From Agromyces sp. Leaf222 (GTDB taxonomy: Bacteria > Actinomycetota > Actinomycetes > Actinomycetales > Microbacteriaceae): a stretch of 64,000 bases of DNA. Positions within the stretch are counted from its first letter, which is position 1; each line of letters starts with the position of its first letter. Below the pieces are notes generated by a model. That model made no database searches, was not told where the DNA came from, and saw only the letters and a list, made by a program, of their open reading frames with translations. The stretch covers positions 62,001 through 126,000 of the forward strand of contig NZ_LMKQ01000004.1 in NCBI RefSeq assembly GCF_001421565.1, given 5' to 3'. Position numbers and translations under genes: made by a program. Positions 16,524-25,414 of this stretch are shown in pieces.

Positions 16524-17489
16524 GTGAGCACCGATCGCATCCTCGATGGACGACTGAAGATCCGGCACCTCGTGCTCGTCACGGCGATCGCCGACGAGGG
16601 CACGCTCGTGCGCGCCGCCGAATCCCTGCACATCACGCAGCCCGTCGTCACCCGCGGACTCCGCGAGGTCGAGGACCTGCTCGGCGTGCAGCTCTTCGAG
16701 CGGCTGCCGCGCGGGGTGGTGCCGACCCAGTACGGCCGGCCGTTCATCGAACGCGCCCGCTCGGTGCTCGCCGAGCTCCGCATCGCGGGCGAGGAGGTGC
16801 GGCTGCTGCAGTCCGGCCAGCTCGGCACGGTCACCGTCGGCACGCACCTCGCCGGCTCGAACCTGCTGCTGCCGCGGGCCATCGCCGGGCTCAAGGCCGA
16901 GCATCCGCGGCTCACCGTGGTCGTGCGCGAGGGCACGCCCGACACGCTCCAGCAGCTGCTGCTCTCCGGCGACCTCGACCTCACGGTCGGGCGCCTCTCG
17001 CCGACCGTCCCGGTGCGCCTCGAGCAGGAGCGGCTGCACCAGGAGCCGATCCGGCTCGTGGCCCGCGCCGGGCACCCCGTGCACACCGGGTCGCGCACCT
17101 CGCTCGCCGACCTCATCGCGTACCCGTGGATCTTCCCGGTCGCGCAGACCGCGCTGCGTGCCGAGCTCGAGGCGGTGTTCTTCCACGAAGGACTGCCGCT
17201 GCCGGCCGACCGGGTCGAGTGCACGTCGATGCTGACGCTGCGCAACCTGCTCGTGTCGACCGACGTCATCGCCGCCCTGCCGATGTTCATCGCCGTCGAC
17301 GACGGGGAGCTCCGCATCCTGCCGACGCCGCTGAGTTCGATCCGCCGCTCGGTCGGGGTCACCATGCCGAAGGACCGCGCGCCCTCGGCCGCCGCTGCGG
17401 CCCTGCTCGTGCACCTCCGCGAAGAGGGGGCGCTGCTCGCCGCGCTCGAGCGCGAGTACGCGCAGACGGAGTTCCGACCGCTCGGCTGA
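16524..17489 (+). CDS. LysR-family regulator, divergent from the kynurenine operon
   Basis: A 321-residue LysR-type regulator. The winged helix-turn-helix spans about residues 14-75 (AESLHITQPVVTRGLREVE), followed by a linker helix and a two-lobed ligand-binding domain (GTVTVGTHLAG from about residue 102, GDLDLTVGRL about 152). It resembles the PcaQ/GbpR-like aromatic-pathway group. The gene starts 84 nt from the divergent nbaE start and shares its promoter region, so control of the kynurenine operon by a pathway intermediate is the natural inference. The GTG start follows a TATAGT box with 8-nt spacing. Confidence 0.9.
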   Translation: MSTDRILDGRLKIRHLVLVTAIADEGTLVRAAESLHITQPVVTRGLREVEDLLGVQLFERLPRGVVPTQYGRPFIERARSVLAELRIAGEEVRLLQSGQLGTVTVGTHLAGSNLLLPRAIAGLKAEHPRLTVVVREGTPDTLQQLLLSGDLDLTVGRLSPTVPVRLEQERLHQEPIRLVARAGHPVHTGSRTSLADLIAYPWIFPVAQTALRAELEAVFFHEGLPLPADRVECTSMLTLRNLLVSTDVIAALPMFIAVDDGELRILPTPLSSIRRSVGVTMPKDRAPSAAAAALLVHLREEGALLAALEREYAQTEFRPLG

Positions 17490-17615
17490 TATGCCCGAAC
17501 GGTCATGGCTCCGAGCCGGATAGTCATTGGACAGCATCGGTCGCTCTGGCGACGCTGGGATGAACGACGCCCCCTGCGTCGCGACATCCGCTCGACTGCC
17601 CAACCTGGAGGCGAC

Positions 17616-19232
17616 ATGGCCGGCTCTCCGTACGTACCGAACGCGAAGAAGTACAACCCCGACGACTTCGAGCGCGTCGAAGGCGAGCCGGTCGACCCCG
17701 ACCCCGCCAGCTGGGGCATGCAGCCCGACGGCAGCTTCCTGCCGCCGGCACTGACCCCCTCGGTTCCGCGTGACGTGTTCGTCGACTGGCCCGGACAGCT
17801 CGACTACCGCGACCCCGAGACCTACAGCCTGAACGCGACCGCCGAGGCCTTCTACCCGATCGTCGTGAACACGAGCCACACCTGGCAGTCGATCTACGAC
17901 TTGAACGGCCGACGGTACATGCTCCACTACGGCGGCGGCTACGCCTGGAAGGTCTACGACATCACCGACCCGCGCGCCCTCACCGTCGTCGACGAGGAGA
18001 CCCTGCCGTGGAGCGCGCCCCAGTTCGGCGCCGTCACGATCCAGTGGAACGAGGCGCGCGGGAAGTTCATCGCGATCCAGGCGAGCGAGACGCCCCGCTA
18101 CTTCCTGAACGGGCGCGTCGCGAACAAGTGGATCGACGACACCGTCGAGGGCCAGCTGCTCGAGTGGGAGGGCCTTCGCGGCTTCCGTGTCTTCGAGGTG
18201 AACGGCCCGACCCCGCGCGACTGGACCCTGCTCACCGAGGTCTCGACCGACCCGAACCACGGGCCCGACGAGGTGCAGGAGGGCAACGGCGTGCTCGACC
18301 TGCCCGTCTACTACGGCGACAAGTACCTCTTCGTGGCGACCGCGCCCGACAACACGTTCACCAACCAGCCCTACAAGACCACCCTGTGGGCCGCCGGCCA
18401 CGCCGCCTACGACGTGTCCGACCCGGCGAACCCCGTGCGGCTGTCGGACTGGTGGGTTCCCGGCACCCGCCTCGGCGAGGAGGCCGACTCCGAGTACCTC
18501 GCGGGCAACGACCGGTGGAACAACAAGACCTCGTGGTTCGGCTCGCGCATGGGCGTCTTCATGCCGCGCTCGGTCGAGTCCGGCGGCACGTACGCCTACG
18601 CGGCCCAGGGCGGTCAGGGCTTCTTCGTGCTCGACGTCTCGGATCCGACGAACATCCACCACGTCGGATGGTGCGAGCTGCCGTCGAGCGTCGCCGGCAC
18701 TGAGGGCGACAACGTCGACACCACCCAGGTCGAGGAGACCGGGTACGTCTACGTCTCGGGCTACCCGATGAACACCGACTGCTACGAGCCCGCCAAGGAG
18801 ATCTACCAGATCGACGTGAGCGACCCGACGCAGCCGAAGCTCGTGCGCACCCTGCCCCGCCCGGTGCCGCCGGCAACGGCTGCGTTCACCGACTGGGCGC
18901 AGCGGCGCGGATCGTTCGGGCCGAAGCGCTCCGGCTACTTCACGAACACGGGCACCCCGCACGGCGGTGTCGTGCCCTACGCGTTCTACGCAGCCGGCCT
19001 GCAGGTCTTCGACGTGCGCGACCCGGAGGACCCGAAGGTCGGGGCCTACTTCGTGCCGCCGATGGGCCTCAAGGACGACGACGACATGGCCGCCCCGGTG
19101 CACGGCATCTTCGTCGAGTGGGACCGCAACCTCATCTGGGTGTTCGCCAACCACGGCATCTACGCGGTCTCGACGCCGCTGCTCGGCGAGCCCGTCGTGG
19201 GGTTGCCGTCTGCGCCGTCCGACGCCGACTGA
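17616..19232 (+). CDS. LVIVD-repeat beta-propeller-like protein, function unknown
   Basis: A 538-residue protein without a signal peptide. It carries several LVIVD-type repeats, visible as WKVYDITDPRAL (about residue 112), AAYDVSDPANPVRL (about 267), FFVLDVSDPTNIHHV (about 338), IYQIDVSDPTQPKL (about 397) and LQVFDVRDPEDPKV (about 464). Such repeats build beta-propellers. The protein is long for the family and unusually rich in Trp/Tyr/Asp. A GGAGG site 5 nt before ATG 17616 sets the start. It is probably co-transcribed with the DHA2 transporter 25 nt downstream. I know of no assigned function; a role in handling a compound moved by the transporter is only a guess. Confidence 0.75.
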   Translation: MAGSPYVPNAKKYNPDDFERVEGEPVDPDPASWGMQPDGSFLPPALTPSVPRDVFVDWPGQLDYRDPETYSLNATAEAFYPIVVNTSHTWQSIYDLNGRRYMLHYGGGYAWKVYDITDPRALTVVDEETLPWSAPQFGAVTIQWNEARGKFIAIQASETPRYFLNGRVANKWIDDTVEGQLLEWEGLRGFRVFEVNGPTPRDWTLLTEVSTDPNHGPDEVQEGNGVLDLPVYYGDKYLFVATAPDNTFTNQPYKTTLWAAGHAAYDVSDPANPVRLSDWWVPGTRLGEEADSEYLAGNDRWNNKTSWFGSRMGVFMPRSVESGGTYAYAAQGGQGFFVLDVSDPTNIHHVGWCELPSSVAGTEGDNVDTTQVEETGYVYVSGYPMNTDCYEPAKEIYQIDVSDPTQPKLVRTLPRPVPPATAAFTDWAQRRGSFGPKRSGYFTNTGTPHGGVVPYAFYAAGLQVFDVRDPEDPKVGAYFVPPMGLKDDDDMAAPVHGIFVEWDRNLIWVFANHGIYAVSTPLLGEPVVGLPSAPSDAD

Positions 19233-19257
19233 CCGGCCGAGACTGCGAAAGCCGACC

Positions 19258-20787
19258 ATGAACCAGACCTCCAAGCCGTGGCCCGCCCTCTGGGCGCTCG
19301 TCATCGGGTTCTTCATGATCCTCGTCGACACGACGATCGTGTCGATCGCGAACCCGGCGATCCTCGCCGATCTCGACACCGACCTCACGGCGGTGATCTG
19401 GGTGACGAGCGCCTACCTGCTGGCCTACGCGGTGCCGCTGCTCATCACGGGCCGGCTCGGCGACCGCTTCGGCCCGAAGCGGGTCTACCTGGTCGGGCTC
19501 GTGGTGTTCACGCTCGCGTCGCTCTGGTGCGGGCTGTCGGGCGACATCGAGACGCTGATCGCCGCTCGTGCGGTGCAGGGCCTCGGCGCCGCGCTGATGA
19601 CCCCGCAGACGATGGCCGTGATCGCCCGCATCTTCCCGCCGAACCAGCGGGGCGCGGCGATGGGCCTCTGGGGTTCGGTGGCGGGCGTCGCCACGCTCGT
19701 CGGACCGATCCTCGGCGGCGTGCTCGTGGACTCGCTCGGCTGGGAGTGGGTGTTCTTCGTGAACGTGCCGGTCGGCATCGTCGCGTTCGTCGCGGCGTGG
19801 CGGCTCGTGCCGGACCTCGAGACGCACGGCCACCGCTTCGACTGGCTCGGCGTCGTGCTGAGCGCGGTCGGCATGTTCCTCGTCGTGTTCGGCATCCAGG
19901 AGGGCGCGACCTACGACTGGGGCACGATCACCGGCCCGATCACGGTGTGGGGCGTCATCGTCACGGGACTCGTCGTGCTGGTCGGCTTCGTCGTCTGGCA
20001 GGCGTTCAACAAGGCCGAGCCGCTGCTGCCGCTCGGGCTGTTCCGCGACCGCAACTTCGCGCTCTCGAACGTCGCGATCTCGCTGGTGGGCCTCGCGCTG
20101 ACGGCCATGCCGCTGCCGCTCGCGTACTACTTCCAGGTGGCGCGCGGGTTGACGCCGACCCAGGCGGCCCTCATGTTCGTGCCGATGGCCGTGGTCTCCG
20201 GCGTGCTCTCGCCGCTCGTCGGGCGGTTCAGCGACCGCGTCGATCCGAAGTGGGTCGCGCTCGTCGGGCTGTCGACGGCGGCGCTCGCGCTCGGCGGCTA
20301 CGTCGCGCTCCTCGGGCCGGATGTCCCGTACTGGCTGCTGCTGTTCCCCTCGGCAGTGCTCGGGGTCGGCATCTCGGGCGTCTTCGCCCCGCTCGCGTCG
20401 ACCGCGACCCGCAACCTCCCGCGGGCCCAGGCCGGTGCCGGATCGGGCGTCTACACGATGACCAGGCAGGTCGGATCGGTGCTCGGCTCCGCGGCGGTCG
20501 CCGCGCTGATGAGCTACAGCCTCGCCGCGAACCTGCCCGGCGGGGCCGCCGAACAGGCGCGGCCCGGCGAGGGCGGCGCGCTGCCGCCCGAGCTCGTCGC
20601 CGGGTTCTCGGCCGCGATGGCGCAGTCGTTGTGGCTCGCCGTCGGCGGGTTCGCCCTCTGCGCCGTCGTGGTGGCGTTCTTCGCGAAGCCGAAGGTCACC
20701 GTCGGCTGGGGCGAGGCCCCGGCATCCGCCACCGGGGCGGCAGCGCCCGCCACCGCGGCGTCGTCGACCTCGGCCGGCGAACGCTGA
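19258..20787 (+). CDS. DHA2-type MFS transporter
   Basis: A 509-residue proton-coupled transporter with the 14-helix layout of the EmrB/QacA (DHA2) group. Helix 1 contains VDTTIVSIANPAIL, loop 2-3 the MFS motif GRLGDRFGPKRVYL, and helix 5 the antiporter motif WGSVAGVATLVGPILGGVLVD. A C-terminal tail of about 30 residues is rich in Ala/Ser/Thr. Most DHA2 proteins export drugs or other toxic compounds. Because the LVIVD gene precedes it by 25 nt, and the kynurenine genes lie nearby, it might export an aromatic metabolite, but this is not shown by sequence. Confidence 0.85.
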   Translation: MNQTSKPWPALWALVIGFFMILVDTTIVSIANPAILADLDTDLTAVIWVTSAYLLAYAVPLLITGRLGDRFGPKRVYLVGLVVFTLASLWCGLSGDIETLIAARAVQGLGAALMTPQTMAVIARIFPPNQRGAAMGLWGSVAGVATLVGPILGGVLVDSLGWEWVFFVNVPVGIVAFVAAWRLVPDLETHGHRFDWLGVVLSAVGMFLVVFGIQEGATYDWGTITGPITVWGVIVTGLVVLVGFVVWQAFNKAEPLLPLGLFRDRNFALSNVAISLVGLALTAMPLPLAYYFQVARGLTPTQAALMFVPMAVVSGVLSPLVGRFSDRVDPKWVALVGLSTAALALGGYVALLGPDVPYWLLLFPSAVLGVGISGVFAPLASTATRNLPRAQAGAGSGVYTMTRQVGSVLGSAAVAALMSYSLAANLPGGAAEQARPGEGGALPPELVAGFSAAMAQSLWLAVGGFALCAVVVAFFAKPKVTVGWGEAPASATGAAAPATAASSTSAGER

Positions 20788-20872
20788 TGGACGTCGCAGC
20801 GCCCGCCCGCGGCATCCGTACCGTCTCTCTGGATCCAAAATACAGAACTCGCCACCGAAAGTTGAGCAGCGA

Positions 20873-21997
20873 ATGACGCACGAAAGCGGAGGCGGTCGGC
20901 TCGTCGTCGACGGCCTCGAGAAGCACTACGAGCTCGACGGCGCCGAGGTGCCGGTCGTCAAGGGCGTCACCTTCACCATCGAGCCCGGCACGTTCACGTC
21001 GCTGCTCGGTCCGTCGGGCTGCGGCAAGACGACGACCCTGCGATGCGTCGCCGGCCTCGAGAACAGCAACGGCGGCGAGATCTCGCTCGACGGCAACATG
21101 CTCTCCACCGGCACCCGCCACATCTCGCCCGACAAGCGCGACATCGGCATGGTGTTCCAGAACTACGCGATCTGGCCGCACATGAGCGTGTTCGCGAACG
21201 CGATCTTCCCGCTCCAGGTCGCCGCGGCCAAGCTGCCGAAGAAGGAGGCCAGGAAGCGCGCGATGGAGGCGCTCGAGCTCGTGCAGCTCGACGCCTACGC
21301 GCACCGGCCCGCCACCGCGCTCTCGGGCGGACAGCAGCAGCGCCTCGCCCTCGCCCGTGCGCTCGCGCACCGCCCGAAGCTGCTGCTGCTCGACGAGCCG
21401 CTGAGCAACCTCGACGCGAAGCTCCGCGACACGATGCGCAACGAGCTGCGCTCCCTGCAGCAGCGCCTCGGCATCACGGCGCTCTACGTCACGCACGACC
21501 AGTCCGAGGCGCTGTCGATGTCGGACCGCGTGGCCGTGATGAACCAGGGCCGCATCGTGCAGGAGGCGGCACCGCGCGACCTCTACTACCAGCCGGCCGA
21601 TCGCTTCGTGGCCGACTTCGTGGGCCGGGTCAACATGATCCCGGCCGTCGTGCGCGACCGCGACGCCGACGGCGCTGCGCTCGTCGAGGCGTTCGGAACC
21701 CGACTGGTGACGCCGTGCCCGAGCGGCATCGGAACCGGCAGCGACGTCACCGTGACGTTCCGGCCCGAGAGCGTGCGCTGGCACGAGACCCGCCCCGACC
21801 GCCTGAACGTGCTGCCCGCCAGGGTCGTGCGGGTGGAGTTCCTCGGCGAGATCGTCGAGTACGAGGTCGAGGTGCTGCACGGCGAGACCGTCGTCGGCAC
21901 GCTCGTCGCCCGTGGAGCCCCACTGGACTCGCCCGCCACCGGCAGCACCGTCTTCATCGAACTCGCGCCGCACGCCTGCCGCGTGCTGGCGGCCTAG
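20873..21997 (+). CDS. ABC importer ATP-binding protein (Fe3+/polyamine type)
   Basis: A 374-residue ATPase of the family that drives FbpC/PotA-like importers. Walker A is GPSGCGKTTT (about residue 45), the signature is LSGGQQQRLALARAL (about 145), Walker B LLLLDEPLSNLDAKLRD (about 170) and the H-loop YVTHDQSEAL. A TOBE-type domain follows from about residue 285. It starts a three-gene transporter operon. The AT-rich stretch CCAAAATACAGAAC about 30-45 nt upstream (20834-20847) is a probable promoter. Substrate cannot be read from the ATPase. Confidence 0.9.
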   Translation: MTHESGGGRLVVDGLEKHYELDGAEVPVVKGVTFTIEPGTFTSLLGPSGCGKTTTLRCVAGLENSNGGEISLDGNMLSTGTRHISPDKRDIGMVFQNYAIWPHMSVFANAIFPLQVAAAKLPKKEARKRAMEALELVQLDAYAHRPATALSGGQQQRLALARALAHRPKLLLLDEPLSNLDAKLRDTMRNELRSLQQRLGITALYVTHDQSEALSMSDRVAVMNQGRIVQEAAPRDLYYQPADRFVADFVGRVNMIPAVVRDRDADGAALVEAFGTRLVTPCPSGIGTGSDVTVTFRPESVRWHETRPDRLNVLPARVVRVEFLGEIVEYEVEVLHGETVVGTLVARGAPLDSPATGSTVFIELAPHACRVLAA

Positions 21998-22095
21998 CCG
22001 CACCACCCGCACGTGCACCACCCGCACGCCGCGACATCCGCAAGCCGCACCACCCGCACCACCGGAACGCCGCACCATCCGCACCACCCCAAGGA
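21998..22095. repeat. Imperfect CACCACCCGCAC short repeats
   Basis: Between the ATPase and binding-protein genes, units such as GCACCACCCGCAC recur about six times with small changes (ACC/ATC, CCC/CCG). The region has no credible reading frame and is a low-complexity spacer that may reduce or separate expression of the two genes. Confidence 0.55.
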
Positions 22096-22125
22096 AGAGC
22101 GCCACCGAGAAAGGAAACCCGGATC

Positions 22126-23295
22126 ATGACATCACCCACAGCACGGAACGGAATGGTGGCCCTCGCGGCCGCGGGAATGCTGCTGCTCAGCTCCTGCAGT
22201 TCGGCGGGGTCGGCCGCATCCGGCCCCATCGAGCCGTCGGACGGCCCGGTCGAGCTCGCCGCGTGCGATGCCGTCGAGGTCGGCGCGGTCACGCGCTGCG
22301 AGAACTTCTACGACGACTTCTGGCCCGAGATCTCGAAGCAGATGGACGCCCTCTACGAGACGGCGAAGCAGACCGACGGCGGCCGCCTGGTGATCTGGGA
22401 CTGGTACGAGCTCTCGCCCGACGTCATCGCCCAGTTCAACGAGGTCTACCCCGACCTGAAGATCGAGACGCGCGGCCTCACCTACAACCTGTCGTCGGCC
22501 ATCATCTCGGCCAAGGCCACGGGCTCGCGCAACACCGACGTCATCTCGGGCTCCCTCGTGTCGGCGGCGACCATGACCGACGAGGGCTACTGGGCGGATG
22601 TCGACTGGACCGAGTTCGGCGTCCCGTCGGAGTTCTTCACGATCGGCGCCCCCGAGATGCTGCCGGACAGCGTGAACGGCTCGCTCATGCAGGTCAACAC
22701 CGACAAGGCCGAGGCGCCCGACACCCTCGAGGGCCTCCTCGCCCCCGAGTACGCGGGCAAGGTCTCGGTCGCGAGCTACAACGCGAACGTCTTCGCCGGC
22801 TACGGCATGGACCAGGGCGAAGACGCGATGGTCGACCTGATCGGCGAGCTGAAGTCGTCGGGCAACCTCCAGGTGCTCGAGGACCAGGACTCGCCGCTCT
22901 CGAGCGGCGACGTGCCGATCGCGCTCGGCCAGACGCTCTTCAACCCGAACCCGAGCCTGTCGGTCTCGCCCTATGAGGATGCCGGCGTCTTCGCCCAGTT
23001 CTCTGGCGTCAACGTCGACGCGAAGAACCCGGCCGGCGGCATGCTGTGGTCGCTCTGGAACGCGTACAACCCCGACTGGCTCGAGCTGCGCATGACCGAC
23101 GAGCGCTTCTCGACGACGCAGGTGCCGTACCCGGGCCTGCCCACCTCGCTGTTCGACTCGGCCACCGGGCTCATGCAGACCAACTCCACCGCGCTGCTCG
23201 AGGGCCTGCAGGGCGGGGCGATCACCGAGACCGTCGACACCCGCGATGACTGGATCGCCATGATCAACGCCGCCGACGCGGCACTGAACGGATAA
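22126..23295 (+). CDS. ABC importer substrate-binding lipoprotein (Fe3+/polyamine type)
   Basis: A 389-residue exported lipoprotein. After MTSPTARNGM comes a hydrophobic run and the lipobox LLLSSC (cysteine about residue 23). The mature part is a type II binding protein of the family used by ferric-iron and organic-amine importers: RLVIWDWYELSPDVIAQFNE (about residue 85), TDVISGSLVSAATM, NTDKAEAPDTLEGLLAPEYAG. An AAGGAAA site precedes the ATG. The typical tyrosine pair of FbpA iron proteins is not evident, so an organic substrate is possible. Location just before the GABA/putrescine genes hints at an amine but does not prove it. Confidence 0.85.
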   Translation: MTSPTARNGMVALAAAGMLLLSSCSSAGSAASGPIEPSDGPVELAACDAVEVGAVTRCENFYDDFWPEISKQMDALYETAKQTDGGRLVIWDWYELSPDVIAQFNEVYPDLKIETRGLTYNLSSAIISAKATGSRNTDVISGSLVSAATMTDEGYWADVDWTEFGVPSEFFTIGAPEMLPDSVNGSLMQVNTDKAEAPDTLEGLLAPEYAGKVSVASYNANVFAGYGMDQGEDAMVDLIGELKSSGNLQVLEDQDSPLSSGDVPIALGQTLFNPNPSLSVSPYEDAGVFAQFSGVNVDAKNPAGGMLWSLWNAYNPDWLELRMTDERFSTTQVPYPGLPTSLFDSATGLMQTNSTALLEGLQGGAITETVDTRDDWIAMINAADAALNG

Positions 23296-23298
23296 CTC

Positions 23299-25188
23299 GT
23301 GTCACAGGCAGGACGGACCACGAAGGTCGAGCGCACTCGGCCGACCTCGATGAAGATCGCGACGATCATCGCCGGAGCGGTGATCTTCCTCCTCCTCGCG
23401 ATCCCCTTGGCCGTACAGGTGATCACGGCCTTCCGTGGTCCGTTCCTGCCGTTCGGCGTCTCGACCGCGAAGTGGTCGGTCGAGAACTTCGTCACCCTCT
23501 GGAGCCTGCGCGACGACTTCTGGGCCGTGCTCGGCTCGACCGCCGCCTTCGTGGGCGGGTCGACCGTGCTCTCGCTCCTGATGGCGTTTGGGCTGGCCTG
23601 GGTGACGGTGCGCACCGACGCCCCGCTGCGACGCGTGATCTCCGTGCTCGTCGTGGTGCCGTTCATCATTCCGCCGATCGTCAAGGCGCAGGCGTACCTG
23701 CTCATGCTCTCGCCCGAGTCGGGCGTGCTGAACCAGCTCCTGCGCCTGCTGCCGGGCGACCTCGTGATCGACCCCTACTCGTTCGTCACGATGACGGCGA
23801 TCCAGGCGCTCACGAACGTGACCTTCCCGTACCTGATGATCGTGCCGATCCTCACGAGCATGGACGGCTCCCTCGAGGAGTCCGCGCGCGTCTCGGGTGC
23901 CTCGTGGCCCAAGACGCTGCGTCGCGTCACGCTGCCGATGCTCTGGCCCGGCCTGCTCGGCGTGGCCGTGCTCACGTTCATCCTCGGACTCGGCAGCCTC
24001 GAGGTGCCGCTGCTGTTCGGCCAGGAGTCGGGCACGTCGATCTTCGCGCTGAAGCTCTGGAACCTCATCAGCGCCGGCGCGGGGGAGCTGCCGCAGTACG
24101 GGCTCGCGGCGGCCTGGGGATGCGTGTTCCTCGTGATCACGACGATCGCGTTCGTGATCTACCTCCGCGCGACGCGCAACGCCGAGCGGCGCGCCTCGAT
24201 CTCGGGCAAGGGCTTCCGGCCCACGGTCATGAAGCTCGGGCCGTGGAAGGTCCCGGTGATGCTCGCGATCCTCGTCTTCGTGCTGCTCACCGCGATCCTG
24301 CCGCTGTTCGCCCTGCTCTGGTCGGCGATCACGCCCTACCCGATCGCGTTCTCGTTCGAGGCGCTCGCGACGCAGACCCAGTTCGGCTCGTTCGGGGCGG
24401 TGCTCGCCGACCCCGAGTTCTGGGCCTCCCTCGGGCGAACGCTCGTCATCGCCGGCGGCAGCGCCACCATCGCCTGCGTCGCGGCGACGGTGCTCGCCTA
24501 CGGCATCGCGAGGGCCAGGCGCACCGGCTGGACGAAGGCCGTCGACCTCTTCGCCTCGTCGTCGGTCGCGATCCCGGCGGTCATCGCGGGCTTCGCGATG
24601 TTCCTCACGTTCATGGTGATCAACCCGGTGATCCCGCTGGCCGGCACCATCGTGGCGCTGATCCTCGCGTACTCGTACCGCGTGTCGATCGCCTACCGCG
24701 CCGGGTACAGCGCGACGCTGCAGATCCGGATGGAGCTCGAGGAGGCGGCGCTCGTCAGCGGCGCCAGTCCGCTCGAGGGCTTCCGCCGCATCGTCGCCCC
24801 GCTGCTCATGCCGACGGTGTTCGCCGTATGGATCCAGATGTTCGTGCTCGGCACCAACGAGTTCACGCTGCCGGCGTTCCTCGCGACGCCCGAGTCGCGG
24901 CCGCTGTCGGTGTACATGTACGCGATGATCAGCCCGCGGTCGGCGCAGCTCTACCAGCCCGACCAGGGTGCGGCGATGGCGCTGATCTTCACGCTGCTCG
25001 TCTTCGCGATCGGCTACGGGCTGCAGTGGGCCGTCTCGCTCTTCGCCATCGGGCGGGCGAAGCGCCGCAACCCGATCCCCGGCGTCGGAACGGCCGACGT
25101 GGTTCCGTCGGCGCCGCCCGTGGCTCCGGACACCCGCGCGGTCGCCGCGCAGGACCTCGAGGACCGGAGGCAGCTGGCCAGGCGCTGA
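23299..25188 (+). CDS. ABC importer permease, two fused membrane domains
   Basis: A 629-residue permease with two complete MetI-like transmembrane domains in one chain (about residues 15-300 and 310-610), as in FbpB/AfuB-type importers. Each half carries an EAA-like coupling loop: LEESARVSGASWPKTLRRVTLP (about 195; quoted part over two blocks, key residues E, A, G) and LEEAALVSGASPLEGFRRI (about 480). The GTG start lies 3 nt after the binding-protein stop. It completes the ATPase/binding-protein/permease set. The gene is followed by a REP-like repeat at 25195-25277 that may terminate transcription. Confidence 0.9.
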   Translation: MSQAGRTTKVERTRPTSMKIATIIAGAVIFLLLAIPLAVQVITAFRGPFLPFGVSTAKWSVENFVTLWSLRDDFWAVLGSTAAFVGGSTVLSLLMAFGLAWVTVRTDAPLRRVISVLVVVPFIIPPIVKAQAYLLMLSPESGVLNQLLRLLPGDLVIDPYSFVTMTAIQALTNVTFPYLMIVPILTSMDGSLEESARVSGASWPKTLRRVTLPMLWPGLLGVAVLTFILGLGSLEVPLLFGQESGTSIFALKLWNLISAGAGELPQYGLAAAWGCVFLVITTIAFVIYLRATRNAERRASISGKGFRPTVMKLGPWKVPVMLAILVFVLLTAILPLFALLWSAITPYPIAFSFEALATQTQFGSFGAVLADPEFWASLGRTLVIAGGSATIACVAATVLAYGIARARRTGWTKAVDLFASSSVAIPAVIAGFAMFLTFMVINPVIPLAGTIVALILAYSYRVSIAYRAGYSATLQIRMELEEAALVSGASPLEGFRRIVAPLLMPTVFAVWIQMFVLGTNEFTLPAFLATPESRPLSVYMYAMISPRSAQLYQPDQGAAMALIFTLLVFAIGYGLQWAVSLFAIGRAKRRNPIPGVGTADVVPSAPPVAPDTRAVAAQDLEDRRQLARR

Positions 25189-25194
25189 CCTCGC

Positions 25195-25277
25195 GCCGGT
25201 CGAGTAGCGACGAAGGAGCGTATCGAGGCCAGCCGATGCGGATCTCGATACGGCCCTGGCGGGCCTACTCGATCGGC
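25195..25277. repeat. REP-like repeat, family 1
   Basis: Contains CGGTCGAGTAGCGACGAAGG followed by AGCGTATCGAGG, then a partly inverted second unit ending CTACTCGATCGG. CGAGTAG (25201-25207) pairs with CTACTCG (25265-25271), and internal TATCGAG pairs with CTCGATA, giving a long hairpin. Related units lie at 42160-42322 and 42752-42789. Confidence 0.7.
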
Positions 25278-25297
25278 GTTGCCTGCTCGACGGTGCT

Positions 25298-25333
25298 TGT
25301 ACGCGGTGTCGATGAAACGGGTTCGAAGTGTAC
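25298..25333. promoter_or_regulatory. Two-part operator, copy B (gabT promoter)
   Basis: TGTACGCGGTGTCGA (25298-25312) and AGTGTAC (25327-25333), separated by 14 nt, repeat the pair found in the PucR gene promoter (7716-7751). Relative to a predicted start near 25379 the site is centred around -63, a usual activator position. Confidence 0.6.
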
Positions 25334-25344
25334 GACGGGGCGGT

Positions 25345-25372
25345 GCGACATCCGGATGTCGCGACCTAGCAT
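25345..25372 (+). promoter_or_regulatory. gabT promoter region with 18-bp palindrome and -10 box
   Basis: The perfect palindrome GCGACATCCGGATGTCGC (25345-25362) lies directly before the -10 box TAGCAT (25367-25372). It occupies the place of the -35 element, so it is either a second operator or a pair of the dispersed GCGACATCCG word. Confidence 0.45.
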
Positions 25373-25414
25373 TGGGCGCACCGCCACCGTCGTCACCTTG
25401 AAGAGGAGCCCGTC

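Noticed and set aside
21998..22095. A CRISPR-like array
   Set aside because: The units are about 12 bp, imperfect and without unique spacers, and there are no cas genes nearby.
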